A DNA stretch of 64,000 nucleotides from Paraspadella gotoi (GCA_051294375.1 CM119271.1:3620610-3684609), one strand, 5' to 3'; positions 13,171 through 25,806 are shown, counted from the first letter of the stretch. The notes: generated by a model not told the origin, from the sequence alone. Translations and numbers: made by a program.

Positions 13171-13779
13171 AAATAGAAAAGAAAATTTAATAATTTAACA
13201 AAACTAGGGCAGGAAGTAATTATAACCTTGGGTTGTATAGATGCTCCCTCTATCTCCAGAAGACAACACTCACAACCCATTTAGATTTTCAAAAAATCAA
13301 AATGAATAAAAAACAATGATAATAATTATAAAAGTAAAAAGTAAAGAATTTGAAATAAATAATTTTAATGAATATTATAAAATCTAAAACTTAAAAAGAG
13401 AAAATTTGCAATTTTCATATACAAGAAAACGCCCAAAACGTATAATTGTATACATTTATACATAATGGTATGTATACATGATACAATACATTTTGTAAAC
13501 TCAATGTCATGTCCAAAAAATGAACTTCCACCTGGTGGAATTACTGCCGAGTGCTTCGACTCAAAAGCCCCGAAAATTTCAAGGGTAATCGTTTTTAAAT
13601 GACGGGGCTTTGAACTCCGACTGGGAACTTTTTGGTCACGAGTCCTTTGACAAACTGGGACTTTTTTTGGGTCATAACCAATAATCGTAGTCTTAGTCGG
13701 CACAAGAGACATTTCCAAAAAAAAAAAAAAAATATTCGGGTTTGTGACTGAACTCCTTTGAAAATTTGCCAGATCTTGT
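12967..13779 (-). repeat. Right arm of the inverted duplication
   Basis: Reverse-complement copy of 11,826-12,632, starting at the first base after the 25-N gap. The homology ends at CCAGATCTTGTC near 13,779. I see no target-site duplication at the outer ends. Confidence 0.85.
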
Positions 13780-13874
13780 CGGGTGGAATTAATAGGAACA
13801 ATCGTAAAAGCAAAGATATACTAGTTTAATCACTCATTTTGCTTCCAGACAGAACTTTTAAAAGGGCGTTGCTT

Positions 13875-13996
<122 letters not shown>

Positions 13997-14685
13997 GCCG
14001 ATTTCCGCTCGCTATCAAACATAAACGGACCAAAATATTTACGCCGTACACAAGTTTTAAAGATGCTTCGCGAAGATGCTGCATCCCTTTATTGTGGATA
14101 TGAAGTGAAGATTAAAGCTATTTTATTATTTTTATAAATATTATTAATTTTAAAACTTAGAAAATTTTAATTTAAACAAACAAAAGACTAATAATCTTAA
14201 AACTAAAAAATATTAATATTAAAATTTATCAATATTAATTAAAACCTACAAAACATTAATAATCTTAAAACTTTTAAAATATACATTTAAACAAATAAAA
14301 GATAAAATTGCATTATTTAAAAGTTTTATTGATTTTATCATACATTCCCTTGACTAAAATGATTTAAAATAATATAAAATAAATATNNNNNNNNNNNNNN
14401 NNNNNNNNNNNNNNNNNNNNNNNNNNNNNNNNNNNNNNNNNNNNNNNNNNNNNNNNNNNNNNNNNNNNNNNNNNNNNNNNNNNNNNNNNNNNNNNNNNNN
14501 NNNNNNNNNNNNNNNNNNNNNNNNNNNNNNNNNNNNNNNNNNNNNNNNNNNNNNNNNNNNNNNNNNNNNNNNNNNNNNNNNNNNNNNNNNNNNNNNNAAA
14601 GTAAAAAGGGATGAAGTATCGACAGTAGAGAGAATGAAATTAAAAATCTCCTTCTTTCTCTCTCACTCTCTCTCTCTCTCTCTCT

Positions 14686-14710
14686 NNNNNNNNNNNNNNN
14701 NNNNNNNNNN
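14686..14710. other. 25-N gap followed by a direct copy of its left flank
   Basis: The left flank at about 14,600-14,670 (GGGATGAAGT, GACAGTA, ATGAAATTAAAAATCTC) is repeated with indels at about 14,876-14,955. Confidence 0.95.
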
Positions 14711-15440
14711 CAGAGAGAGGATGGGGGGGTCGGAGCGACACACGAGCGAAAATGGATAGTGTGTTCGAGGGGGGAGGGGTCGAGAGGGGGGCATATGGGG
14801 GATGGAAGATCCCGGTATCAGCAAAAATCGCAAGTTTCCTTCATATTTTTATTTTTATTCCACAAAAAAATTTGAGAAGTAAGATCAAGGGATGAAGTGA
14901 CTGACAGTAAGAGAGATGAAATTAAAAATCTCCCTTCCTTGTCTCCTCACTCCTCTCTCTCTGTCTCGTCTCGTCTCTCCTCTCTCTGCTCTCTCTCTCG
15001 TCAGTCTCTCTGCTCTCGTCTCTCTCTCTCTCTCTCGGTCTTCTTTCTCTTCTCTCTCTCTCTCTCACACTTACTGAAGAAAAGAAAGAGTTTTTTTTTA
15101 TCTCCGTACACATAAACGTATCTATTCATTTAATAAATAAGCTATCTTGACTTTGATCAGGCTATATAGTGGGTTAAGACCTTCATCCCTTATACGGGAT
15201 AATAACAGCAGGGTCAAGCTTTCAATCACGACTCTCTCACTCTCTTCTAATTTATTAATTTCCAGAGAACCTGTCTTTCCCTATCAACGAAGAGGTACAA
15301 CATTTCAAAGAATGTATAAAAGGACTACTCCCCTTAAGTATTAGCGAGTAGCTAATTATTATTCTTCTCGGAGCATTAGTTCTATACGAATTAAAATCCT
15401 TTAATTCTCTCCGACTTCCGGATCAATTATTTTTTTAATT

Positions 15441-15446
15441 TTTATT
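15441..15446 (-). promoter_or_regulatory. Candidate poly(A) signal of the 176-aa gene
   Basis: AATAAA on the minus strand, 21 nt past the stop at 15,467. This would give a very short 3' untranslated region, which is common in compact invertebrate genes, and it supports the gene call. Confidence 0.4.
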
Positions 15447-15466
15447 CTCAACTTCGCGCCGTCAAA

Positions 15467-16138
15467 CTAAAACAACGCCGCCATTTCCGCCGCTTCCGCC
15501 GCGTCCGCCGCCGCGGCGTTCGCCAGCGCCGCGGCAGCCAACATTTCCCGTTCGTCGGAGGAGAAGGCCATCGTCTCTGCCGCGTCGGCAGCGGCCTCTG
15601 CCACTTCCGCCGCTTCGTCGGCCGTCGACGCCGAGTCCTCGTCCGTCGTATCCCGCGACGCCGCACGCGCCGCTTTCGCCGACGCCCTCGCCGACGTCGC
15701 CGCCGCCGAAACCGCCAGAGACGCCGCCGACTTCGACTGGAACATGGAGGACGCCGAGGACGCCGAAGACGACGCCGGTTTTTCAACATTCTCAGCTGAA
15801 AAAGTAAAAAAATCGAAAATCAGCCGGTCGACGCGGTGGCGCATTCGTCGAAAACCGTGGCCTATAATAATATAATAATATAATATAATAATATAATAAT
15901 ATCCGGATTTAATTTCGGGATCGAATCCACGCGCACCTCCTTCGTCAACGACTCGAGGACGTTTAGCGCCTCCGCTCTCTCTTTCTGCGTCTTCGATCCG
16001 GGTCGACCTCGAATCTTTCGTCGAATCCTCGTCGCGCTCTTCCGCCTCCCGCCTTCGCTTTCGCTCGAACGGCTCGTCCACGTGCGCTCGCTCCGTCTCG
16101 CTCTCCCTTTCGTCTTTCCTGTCGACGCCTAGAGTCAT
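15467..16138 (-). CDS. Unrecognised two-exon gene, 176 aa, charged N-terminus and Ala-rich C-terminus
   Basis: I do not recognise the family. Proposed exons are 16138-15937 and 15795-15467. The donor AAGGAG|GTGCGC and the acceptor TTTTTTTACTTTTTCAG|CTGAG are in matching phase 1 and remove a 141-bp intron that holds an AT-rich ATT/ATA repeat. The spliced protein has a strongly charged N-terminal half (ERKRRREAEERDEDSTKDSR, possible nuclear localisation signal) and an Ala/Ser/Asp-rich half ending AAEAAEMAALF. Support: the exons are GC-rich islands in AT-rich DNA, the splice sites are good, and AATAAA lies 21 nt past the stop. The frame also stays open through the intron (223 aa unspliced). An in-frame TAA lies shortly upstream of the ATG, but an AG just before it could be an acceptor, so further 5' exons are possible. 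An overlapping Arg-rich frame covers exon 2 and is probably a by-product of the repeats. Confidence 0.45.
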   Translation of the reverse strand: MTLGVDRKDERESETERAHVDEPFERKRRREAEERDEDSTKDSRSTRIEDAERESGGAKRPRVVDEGGARGFDPEIKSGYYYIIILYYYIIIGHGFRRMRHRVDRLIFDFFTFSAENVEKPASSSASSASSMFQSKSAASLAVSAAATSARASAKAARAASRDTTDEDSASTADEAAEVAEAAADAAETMAFSSDEREMLAAAALANAAAADAAEAAEMAALF

Positions 16139-17264
16139 CGCTCCAGTCGGGGATTAAAAAAAAAAAATATCTCGAAAAGAAAGAATAAAATAATGAGAGT
16201 GGAACGAGTAAGATGAATCGGTACGGAGGTTCGATTTCGGGTTGAGAGTTAATTGGTTTGATGAGATTGTTAAACTGTTGAATCGTTGACTGTATTTTTT
16301 AAACTACCTTCGTCATTTATAAATAGCCCTAGTTGTCTTCACAAATTATGATTTGATTTTGTGGGTAAAAATCTGGCTTTATCTCTTGAAGGGTTAAACG
16401 AGCTTAAATCTCTTGGCAATTTCGGTTTCATTCTCTCTCTCTCTCTCGGTGGCGGCAGCGGCTGCTGCAGCGGCCGGTCGACCGGACTTCGGGGTTGTCG
16501 GTTTATTTATGAATGACAGTATTTATTCGCCTGAGAGAGACGAGAGAAAGAGAGAGGGAGAGGAGAGAGAGAGAGAAGCAGTAGAGGAGAGAGAGAGACG
16601 AGAGAGNNNNNNNNNNNNNNNNNNNNNNNNNNNNNNNNNNNNNNNNNNNNNNNNNNNNNNNNNNNNNNNNNNNNNNNNNNNNNNNNNNNNNNNNNNNNNN
16701 NNNNNNNNNNNNNNNNNNNNNNNNNNNNNNNNNNNNNNNNNNNNNNNNNNNNNNNNNNNNNNNNNNNNNNNNNNNNNNNNNNNNNNNNNNNNNNNNNNNN
16801 NNNNNNNNNNNNNNNNNNNNNNNNNNNNNNNNNNNNNNNNNNNNNNNNNNNNNNNNNNNNNNNNNNNNNNNNNNNNNNNNNNNNNNNNNNNNNNNNNNNN
16901 NNNNNNNNNNNNNNNNNNNNNNNNNNNNNNNNNNNNNNNNNNNNNNNNNNNNNNNNNNNNNNNNNNNNNNNNNNNNNNNNNNNNNNNNNNNNNNNNNNNN
17001 NNNNNNNNNNNNNNNNNNNNNNNNNNNNNNNNNNNNNNNNNNNNNNNNNNNNNNNNNNNNNNNNNNNNNNNNNNNNNNNNNNNNNNNNNNNNNNNNNNNN
17101 NNNNNNNNNNNNNNNNNNNNNNNNNNNNNNNNNNNNNNNNNNNNNNNNNNNNNNNNNNNNAAGAAAGAAAGAAAGAAAGAAAAAGAAAGAAAGAAAAAGA
17201 GAATAACACGACATCAAAAACACGAACTTGACCCTGGATCCAACGGCGAGGATCCACCAGCGGG

Positions 17265-17311
<47 letters not shown>

Positions 17312-17846
17312 TCCAATAAACAACGCCATCTCCCAGCATCGGGACGGGCGACGCCTTACGACCCAATAAACGCGTGACGTTCTACGGTGTCGTCGTCAAC
17401 AGAATCTCGTTCCAAGTAAAATCGTCACTCTCGCAATAATTAGAGGGAGGAAAAAAGTTTTAAAACTCCGCGGAATAAGAGAGAGAGAGAGAGAGACGGA
17501 ATACGGCGGAAGAGCAGAGAGAGAGAGAGAGAGAGAGATGAGAGAGATTCTTCATAAAAAAAGCTGGTAGTTTATTTTTTTACTTGAAATATATAAACAC
17601 TCGAGTAAAGAGAAACTCTGGTCTATCTCTGTCTCTCTCCTCTCTCTCTCTCTCTCTCTCTGCTCATCCTCTCTCTCTCTCTCTCTCTCTCTCTTCTGTT
17701 TCTCTACATGGAGAGGACGAAAATTGGCTAATGAATTACTGCAGGTTTTTGCCCATTCATCTTCTTGCCTACGCCCGCCCAGAAATGTCAGACCTCCCTT
17801 AGAAAATGTTTTTTCTTGTCCTAACGGAATTACGAAGCGAGATAGT

Positions 17847-17895
<49 letters not shown>

Positions 17896-19437
17896 GGAGT
17901 CATTTCCCCGCAAATTTTATTAGCCGGGTCCCGTAAAGGATCTGGTGATGAAGGGAAAAGTCTTCGCCCAAAATTCTTTTTTATTTTATTTCTTTGTTGA
18001 GTTGGAATTCTTTTTACTAGAATTTTTTTTCTTTTTTTCTATTTTTTAAAGTTGGAATTAAATTTTTTTATTATTTTTTTTTTTTTGACAAAAATCTTTT
18101 TGAATTTGTTTCTCAAAAAAAAACAATATTTAAATATTCTTATACTTAACTTTCATATGGAAAACGAAGTTGAATATAATTCTCTTCAAGGCTCAATTTA
18201 AGTATTTCTTTTTCCACCATAAAACAAAATAAATTCTGCCTTTTCCAAAAAAAAAAAAAAAAAAAATTCGAAAACTAAACGAAAAAAAACTGAACCCAAT
18301 TAGTTCAACTTTCTATCGCTCTCCCAAGAAAACTGTTCATTTTTCTAAACTGGAAACCTTATTAGACACAAGATTCTCGCATCGCGTCGGTCCGACTCGC
18401 AACTTAATGTCTTGAATTTAAAACTTTCAGCGTAATCCTTTTTAGCATAGTATCGTTTTTTATTTTAGTTTACATACAATCAAAAGGTCTAAATAATAGT
18501 TGGGAGTACTTGATGATAATTACTAATAATTATTAATGGATAATTAACAATTGAATGTCCGTCAAAAGATTAACTCCTTTGTTCCTTTTTTTTGTTCTCC
18601 TTTTCTCATTTTTCTTCCGTCTCATTGTTCTTTTTTCTTTGAACCAGTTTTCATCGAGTTTCTCCCGCCAGTCACGTTCTTTGACGCGCGTGAAGAGAAA
18701 TTTCGTTTTCAATAAAGGCCACGCCCACAAAGCCGGAGTTTGAAAGTCGACGTAGAAAAAGCTGAGACGGACAACGAAGAGAGAAACGGCAAACGTTAAA
18801 GTCACTCTGCCAGATACAGTGATACATATATACATACATATACAATTATACCTACTGATACAGTGATACACTCGAGGAAAAGTTTTACACTTTTACACTT
18901 TCATACCTTTTTACGTTGTAAAAAAGTTAAATTAAGGCGACCAAATAATTCATTTGAGTTTTTACATTTTTTGTCAATTCACTTTTTGCGATTTGCGACG
19001 TCTGAATTTCGTTGAGGCGCTTTCATCTAAAAAAGTTTTGATGCTCTTTTGTTAGGTTATTCGTAGCGACATCTGGTGTTCAATATCTAAAATATCAGTT
19101 GACAGAATCTATTTAAATAATTCTTATTCTTAGCTATTATTTTAAAAGTAAGTAAATTGCTTAATGAAATACAAATAAACAAAGAGGCAGACCGACTGCA
19201 AAACCCTCGTTTGAGATTCGCTAATCGCTGCTCCGTCAAAAGAGAGAAAGAACTGGGGAAAAAAAAAAGAAAGAAAAAAAATTCAAAAGAGAAAGTGACT
19301 TCGGTTGTAACCGTTTTGCATTTCGACGCTTCTACTGATTTCGAGCGCCCTTTTTCTGAAGGCGAAGGTGTGCCTCGGTAATTATAATGAGGCAGATGGA
19401 AATGTTCTAGAGAGAGAGAGAGAGAGAGAGAGAGAGA
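16139..19437. other. Microsatellite-rich DNA, no confident gene
   Basis: Contains short GC-rich islands at 16,450-16,505 (Ala codon run) and 17,225-17,400, the latter with a (GAC)n tract at 17,266-17,310. It also has (GA)n/(TC)n at 17,480-17,540, 17,640-17,700 and 17,850-17,895, and AT-rich DNA from 17,960 on. A gap covers 16,607-17,160. Confidence 0.6.
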
Positions 19438-20467
19438 NNNNNNNNNNNNNNNNNNNNNNNNNNNNNNNNNNNNNNNNNNNNNNNNNNNNNNNNNNNNNNN
19501 NNNNNNNNNNNNNNNNNNNNNNNNNNNNNNNNNNNNNNNNNNNNNNNNNNNNNNNNNNNNNNNNNNNNNNNNNNNNNNNNNNNNNNNNNNNNNNNNNNNN
19601 NNNNNNNNNNNNNNNNNNNNNNNNNNNNNNNNNNNNNNNNNNNNNNNNNNNNNNNNNNNNNNNNNNNNNNNNNNNNNNNNNNNNNNNNNNNNNNNNNNNN
19701 NNNNNNNNNNNNNNNNNNNNNNNNNNNNNNNNNNNNNNNNNNNNNNNNNNNNNNNNNNNNNNNNNNNNNNNNNNNNNNNNNNNNNNNNNNNNNNNNNNNN
19801 NNNNNNNNNNNNNNNNNNNNNNNNNNNNNNNNNNNNNNNNNNNNNNNNNNNNNNNNNNNNNNNNNNNNNNNNNNNNNNNNNNNNNNNNNNNNNNNNNNNN
19901 NNNNNNNNNNNNNNNNNNNNNNNNNNNNNNNNNNNNNNNNNNNNNNNNNNNNNNNNNNNNNNNNNNNNNNNNNNNNNNNNNNNNNNNNNNNNNNNNNNNN
20001 NNNNNNNNNNNNNNNNNNNNNNNNNNNNNNNNNNNNNNNNNNNNNNNNNNNNNNNNNNNNNNNNNNNNNNNNNNNNNNNNNNNNNNNNNNNNNNNNNNNN
20101 NNNNNNNNNNNNNNNNNNNNNNNNNNNNNNNNNNNNNNNNNNNNNNNNNNNNNNNNNNNNNNNNNNNNNNNNNNNNNNNNNNNNNNNNNNNNNNNNNNNN
20201 NNNNNNNNNNNNNNNNNNNNNNNNNNNNNNNNNNNNNNNNNNNNNNNNNNNNNNNNNNNNNNNNNNNNNNNNNNNNNNNNNNNNNNNNNNNNNNNNNNNN
20301 NNNNNNNNNNNNNNNNNNNNNNNNNNNNNNNNNNNNNNNNNNNNNNNNNNNNNNNNNNNNNNNNNNNNNNNNNNNNNGAGAGAGAGAGAGACTTCTGCCT
20401 CGGAGCGAGACAGCTGTCGGTTCCAGTTACTCCCCGCTCCCCTGGGTTTTTTCCGTGAGCTTTAAAA

Positions 20468-20625
20468 CGGGGGGGGATGGAGCTTATATTTTTTCGTTGG
20501 GGGGGTAAGAGGATAAAGGGATCGACGGGGGGGGGAGAGTTTATGACTTTGGTTTTGACGGGGGGGTAAGGGGGGGGTTAAGGGGGGGGTTAAGGGAGGG
20601 GTAAGGGGGGGAGTTAAGGGGAGTC
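20468..20625 (+). repeat. G-run block with TTAA spacers
   Basis: Several runs of 7-9 G, the densest at 20,560-20,620 in the form GGGGGGGTAAGGGGGGGG, GGTTAAGGGGGGGG and GGAGTTAAGGGG. The arrangement can form G-quadruplexes. A partial echo (GATCGACTGGGGGGGGAGAG) is at about 21,166-21,185. Confidence 0.8.
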
Positions 20626-20727
20626 GGTGGAAGACGATCGTCGAGCGAAACGGTTCGGAGACCCTATTAGAATCCAGAATCTGGGTTAAAGGCTCGAAAA
20701 GTCAGACAGACGAGCGAGGCGAGCGAA

Positions 20728-20761
<34 letters not shown>

Positions 20762-23439
20762 GAGAGAGAGAGAGAGAAGAGAGACTTCTTTTGATAGCTT
20801 GATGAAGTGAGAAAACGACAGATAGAAGAGAGAAAGAGAGTGGCAAAATTGTTCCCTCTCTGAAATTTTGTTTCCTAAACTTGGAAAGGGCCAAAAAAAA
20901 AAAAAGCCAAGAAATTTTTTCGAAGAAGGGAAAAAAAATAAGTTAAAAAACAACAATTAATACGAAAAAAAAAAATCTTAAAATCTTGAAGGAAGTGAGA
21001 AAAAAAAAAAAGAAGGATTGAATAAAAAAAAAAAAAAAAGGGAATCGCTGGAAAGAAAAAAAAAATTTAGATTTTTTTAATCCAGGAATTCGATTAAGAA
21101 AAAAAAGCTATGTTATATTTTTTCGTGAGAGGAGAGATGCGGGATGACCAGAAGTGCAAGTTAAAGGATCGACTGGGGGGGGAGAGTTATATGATCTTTG
21201 GCTTTTGACTTTATGTGTAGGTTATAGGTGTGTTCCATGAGCTTTGGTTAAGGGACCGGTGCATTATACTGTTGCCATTGTCTCGTCGATTTTAGGCCTT
21301 CACTACCCCTTTCCCGTTTTTCCTCTTTAACTTTTCAATTTTTTAAAAGAGAAAAGAAAATTCTCTGCTCGTTTCTTCATCTTATTCATTGTCGCACAAT
21401 TTTCTTCATTCATTTTATAAATGAAAGCAAATTGAAATTAATTTGAAATGAAAGTTTAATTGTAAACTATACAATTTTGGTGTTTATCTGTAATGCTGCC
21501 TGCCCTTTTGAAAGTACAGTTTCAACTAATTAACGAACTAAATAACGAATAAAACACGTGTATATAAAATTTGATATTCTCGATTTTTACTCAAGATCTG
21601 AAGGTGAGAGAGCGGTTTCCACAGTTTGGATTGACACTTTGGAATGACTTTATACATTGATACTGACATATTAGATTCTTACAGTACCTTGATAATCTTT
21701 GTCATGTTTTGTCATGTTTGAACCCACCATTTCAACCGAGAGAGTAATACTGCATAGGTATTATGCGTACTTTCCACTTATATATATACTTATTTATACT
21801 TATTAGATAATCGGATAATAATGTAAAAATGGTAAAAGACGCAGTGTAGGGTAAGCGAAAGAATAAATTGAGGTCGCTAGAATATCCTCCAGTTGTCAGG
21901 CTAATTAAAAAGTAAGTAAAGACAGGGTCACTGGGTCAGTTAAAAAACGTGAAGCGCAAAGATAATTTGACAGTCACAGACTCACAGTTAACATTGTCAA
22001 TTGAAATGAAATTTTGTGATTACAATCGGGTTTCAGATTGAATCTTGAGCTGAGTTAAAAAAATGTTGGAAACAAAAGAAAATAAAAAACGTTAAACCAG
22101 AAATATATTACNNNNNNNNNNNNNNNNNNNNNNNNNNNNNNNNNNNNNNNNNNNNNNNNNNNNNNNNNNNNNNNNNNNNNNNNNNNNNNNNNNNNNNNNN
22201 NNNNNNNNNNNNNNNNNNNNNNNNNNNNNNNNNNNNNNNNNNNNNNNNNNNNNNNNNNNNNNNNNNNNNNNNNNNNNNNNNNNNNNNNNNNNNNNNNNNN
22301 NNNNNNNNNNNNNNNNNNNNNNNNNNNNNNNNNNNNNNNNNNNNNNNNNNNNNNNNNNNNNNNNNNNNNNNNNNNNNNNNNNNNNNNNNNNNNNNNNNNN
22401 NNNNNNNNNNNNNNNNNNNNNNNNNNNNNNNNNNNNNNNNNNNNNTTAAAAAAGAGAATTTTACTTAATTTATGTATATTACATTTTATCGTGTTATAGA
22501 TGTGTATTGATTATTGGCTTATGCCGTAGGTGGTTGCCATCTCGCCATCGTCGTCGTCGTCGTCGTCGTCGTCGTCTCCCATCGATAATCATTGTCGGGT
22601 TCCGTGATCCTCATCTTTTCGGAGGCATGACCCATTTAATTGCAGCTGTCACCGGCGTTTATCGCCAGTGTCATAGTCGTCGTCGTCGTCGTCGTCGTCA
22701 TCAGGTATCGCGAAAAGTGAGGAAAAGTGATTTGAAGACACGCGATCGTAGATTATGTCACAAAAGCCATAAACGGAACAATAGGAAGGAACGTAAAGAA
22801 GGCAAAAACGGTGAGAGGAGAAAAAAAGAATGAAAATAAAGATCGAAATAAAGAACAAAGAAAAGAGAACAAAGAAGGAGAAAGAAAAAGTTAAACGGAA
22901 ATAATTAATTAACAAACTCGCTTGAGAACAAACAAGATTAAATTCGAGGTATAAAAGAGAAAAGTTTGTTTTTATTTCGAACAACGAATTTATTTTGCTT
23001 GAAAAATGGACATGCTTCGGCTTCAATGTAATTCAATTCACTTTGCGCCGATGAAGGCTTACGTTGAAGCCGAAACATGTTCATTTTTCATGCCTAATAA
23101 ATTCGTTGTTCAAAATAAAAACAAACTTTTCTCCTTTAATTCTACCAACGCAACGAACCGAAAGAAACGAAACAATGTCAACAAATTCTAGATATATATC
23201 ATTTTTTTTTTGCTATAACGCCATTAAAATATTTCTTTCCGCCATCAAACTTTCCGTATTTTATATCACAATCGATTTTCAACTTTTTCTCGGCTCCGTC
23301 GCCTCGTTGTCCAAATCGTAACCCACGAACTCGTTTCCGTCTTTAAAGACAAAAAGATTTGTTTTTCGCTCAACCGTTTAATCCTCGGCTTTCTTCGTCG
23401 TCGTCGTCGTCGTCTTCGATGCTGACGTCTTCGTCATCT

Positions 23440-23495
<56 letters not shown>

Positions 23496-24547
23496 CTCTG
23501 TGCCGTGCAAGAAAGTAATGCGTAATGTGATCCAGTACCAGTTTTTCATATCAACTATCAAGTAATTGCTGTCATCATCCGAGTATAAATAAAATAAGGA
23601 AAAGATGGAAAATAACGTTGAAAGAAGATTTTCTTGTCAATTTTGTTGTTATTAAATTCTTTCCAAGATATCTTTGATGATCGTTACCAATGCAAAATGC
23701 TTTATGAAGGAGTTATGCACCGCTAAACATCACTGTTTCTGATCATGAACCTCACTAAAAGCATAAAAGAGATTAAAAAGCGAAAAAAAAGCAAATGAAT
23801 GAATAAATATAAATGAATATAAACAAATAAATCAATCAATCTCTTGGTTTTCGGGGAAATAATAAGTATTTGACTTATTTCCTGGAATGCTCTCTTGTTT
23901 TATTCGGATCGAAGAAGTTCGGCCTTTCGCCCTGACATCTGTCGATTATTTGAAGTCGCAAAAAAAAAAAAAAACTTGAGAGAAACAAAAGAAACTTTGG
24001 TTTATGGTTTAAAAAAGTGAGTATCATTCGGAAGATTACCTCGGTCCCTGAATTATCCATTATCTAATGATCAGCCTCGTTTTCGTCGTCGACGTCATTG
24101 TTTTCATCGCCCTCTGTGGGTGAATAATTTATCTTCGCTTCAAACGCGGGGCGCTACTTATTTTTTTCCCAGACCTTTCCCACGTTCTTCCGTCCATTTT
24201 CTTGTCATGGTTTTCTTTCCTTATTTTCTATCTTTCTCATTTCCCCTTTGTGTCGTTCTCCTTTATTTTTTTGTTTTCATCCTTCCTTTCTGCCTTCTTT
24301 AATTCTTTCCCCTCCTTCATTTTTTTCCTTTCATTTTTCCTTTCTTTTTTAATTATTTTGTGCTTTTTTTTACTTTTTTCTTTGGCTTTTTAATCATTTT
24401 TCTTTTTTCTCATTTTTTTTTCGTTCCTTCTCGTTTCTTCCACTAATCGTTCATTATTTTCTCGCGTCTTTCATTATTCCTTCTGTTTTATTTCTTTTCG
24501 TGTTTTTTTTTGTCGTCGATTTGTTTTGAAATTGTATGTTTTGTTTT

Positions 24548-24578
<31 letters not shown>

Positions 24579-24853
24579 NNNNNNNNNNNNNNNNNNNNNN
24601 NNNNNNNNNNNNNNNNNNNNNNNNNNNNNNNNNNNNNNNNNNNNNNNNNNNNNNNNNNNNNNNNNNNNNNNNNNNNNNNNNNNNNNNNNNNNNNNNNNNN
24701 NNNNNNNNNNNNNNNNNNNNNNNNNNNNNNNNNNNNNNNNNNNNTCTGGAATGCTCTTTTTGAACATGTCGGCGTTGTTGTCGTTGTTTTTGTCGTTGTT
24801 GTTGTTATCCAGGAATTCTTGGGAATGAATCGGCCTCCAAGAAAACTAAAATT
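20626..24853. other. No confident gene; triplet and pyrimidine tracts
   Basis: Contains (GA)n at 20,730-20,780, AT-rich DNA with a gap at 22,112-22,445, (GTC)n at 22,549-22,576 and 22,676-22,700, the inverted repeat at 22,942-23,148, a 100-bp (GTC/TCG)n block at 23,391-23,495, and a T/C-rich tract at 24,190-24,578 that runs into a gap. The poly-Ser and poly-Asp frames are repeat translations. Confidence 0.6.
22942..23148. repeat. Imperfect inverted repeat with about 75-bp arms
   Basis: The left arm GAGAAAAGTTTGTTTTTATT, CGAACAACGAATTTATT and GAAAAATGGACATGCTTCGG is matched in reverse complement by the right arm, around a centre of roughly 40 bp. The centre and right arm contain GATGAAGGCTT and GAAGCCGAAACATGT. 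GCCGAAACATGTACG occurs again in reverse complement at about 45,208-45,222. Consistent with a short element or a retroelement terminal fragment. Confidence 0.6.
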
Positions 24854-25133
24854 TGGCCTTATTTTCTCAGACCGCCCCATTTTATCATAAATTCGGAATT
24901 AAATTAATTTTTTGAGTTTAAGATTAGGTTAAAGGTTAAGAATTAGGTTAGTGATTAAGAATAGAAATTGAGTATCTGTGTTTAAGGTTAGGGTTTAGGA
25001 TTAGGCTAGGGTTAAGGATTATCTTTAAAGATTGGTTTATAAATTAAAGAATATATTTAGGTTAAATAATTAGCTTAAAATTAAATTCTGGGATAAACGA
25101 ACGGGAATAGGGCACTCTGGGAAAAGAGAGCCT
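24854..25133. mobile_element. Non-autonomous TIR element with TTAGGG-like core, second copy
   Basis: A 280-bp relative of the element in TDO intron 8. The left end reads GGCCTTATTTTCTCAGACCG and the right end CTCTGGGAAAAGAGAGCCT, which are inverted repeats of each other. The core is a run of degenerate TTAGG/TTAAGG motifs (GGTTAGGGTTTAGGATTAGG). Same orientation as the intron copy. AAATT occurs on both sides and could be a short target-site duplication. Confidence 0.6.
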
Positions 25134-25770
25134 GAAATTAATTCTTCTCCTGAACTTTATGCAAATTAAAAAAAAAGAAATAATGGACATCATCATCATC
25201 ATCATACTTTTCCGGCTTCGTTGTTCGTCGTCATCATCGTCGTCGTCGCCGTAGACGTCGTCATCATTATCGTCGTCGTCGTCGTCGTCGTCCCGTCGTT
25301 CGCGGCGCCTCAGAATTACTTTGGATAATCTCAGTTTGATGGAGAGATGGAGAGAGAGACNNNNNNNNNNNNNNNNNNNNNNNNNNNNNNNNNNNNNNNN
25401 NNNNNNNNNNNNNNNNNNNNNNNNNNNNNNNNNNNNNGGAGGAGGAGCCTCCAGTGCGAGGGGAAAGGAGGCGAAGGGGAGACGGGAGGGAGAAGAGGAG
25501 AGAGCAGATGATCCGAACGGTGAGATGAGAGAGAGAGACAAGAGGAAGAGGATCAGGAGAGAGCCAAGAGGAGAAGACTTCTTTGCTGCGTTCAGCCAAA
25601 ATATATGTATGCAAATACAATCGAACGTACATAGTTGTCATGGACATTCATATCAGTAATGTGATGTCCTTATCAATGACGCCTTGTTGAATAACGCTAA
25701 TTGTCAAATTCGTTTGTTTATTTTTTAGTCCATCTCAATCAAATCATCATCATCATCATCATCATCATCA

Positions 25771-25806
<36 letters not shown>

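Noticed and set aside
11826-13779. Foldback transposon
   Set aside because: No target-site duplication or second copy seen, and the right arm starts exactly at a 25-N gap as in the other suspected fill artefacts. Kept only as an alternative.
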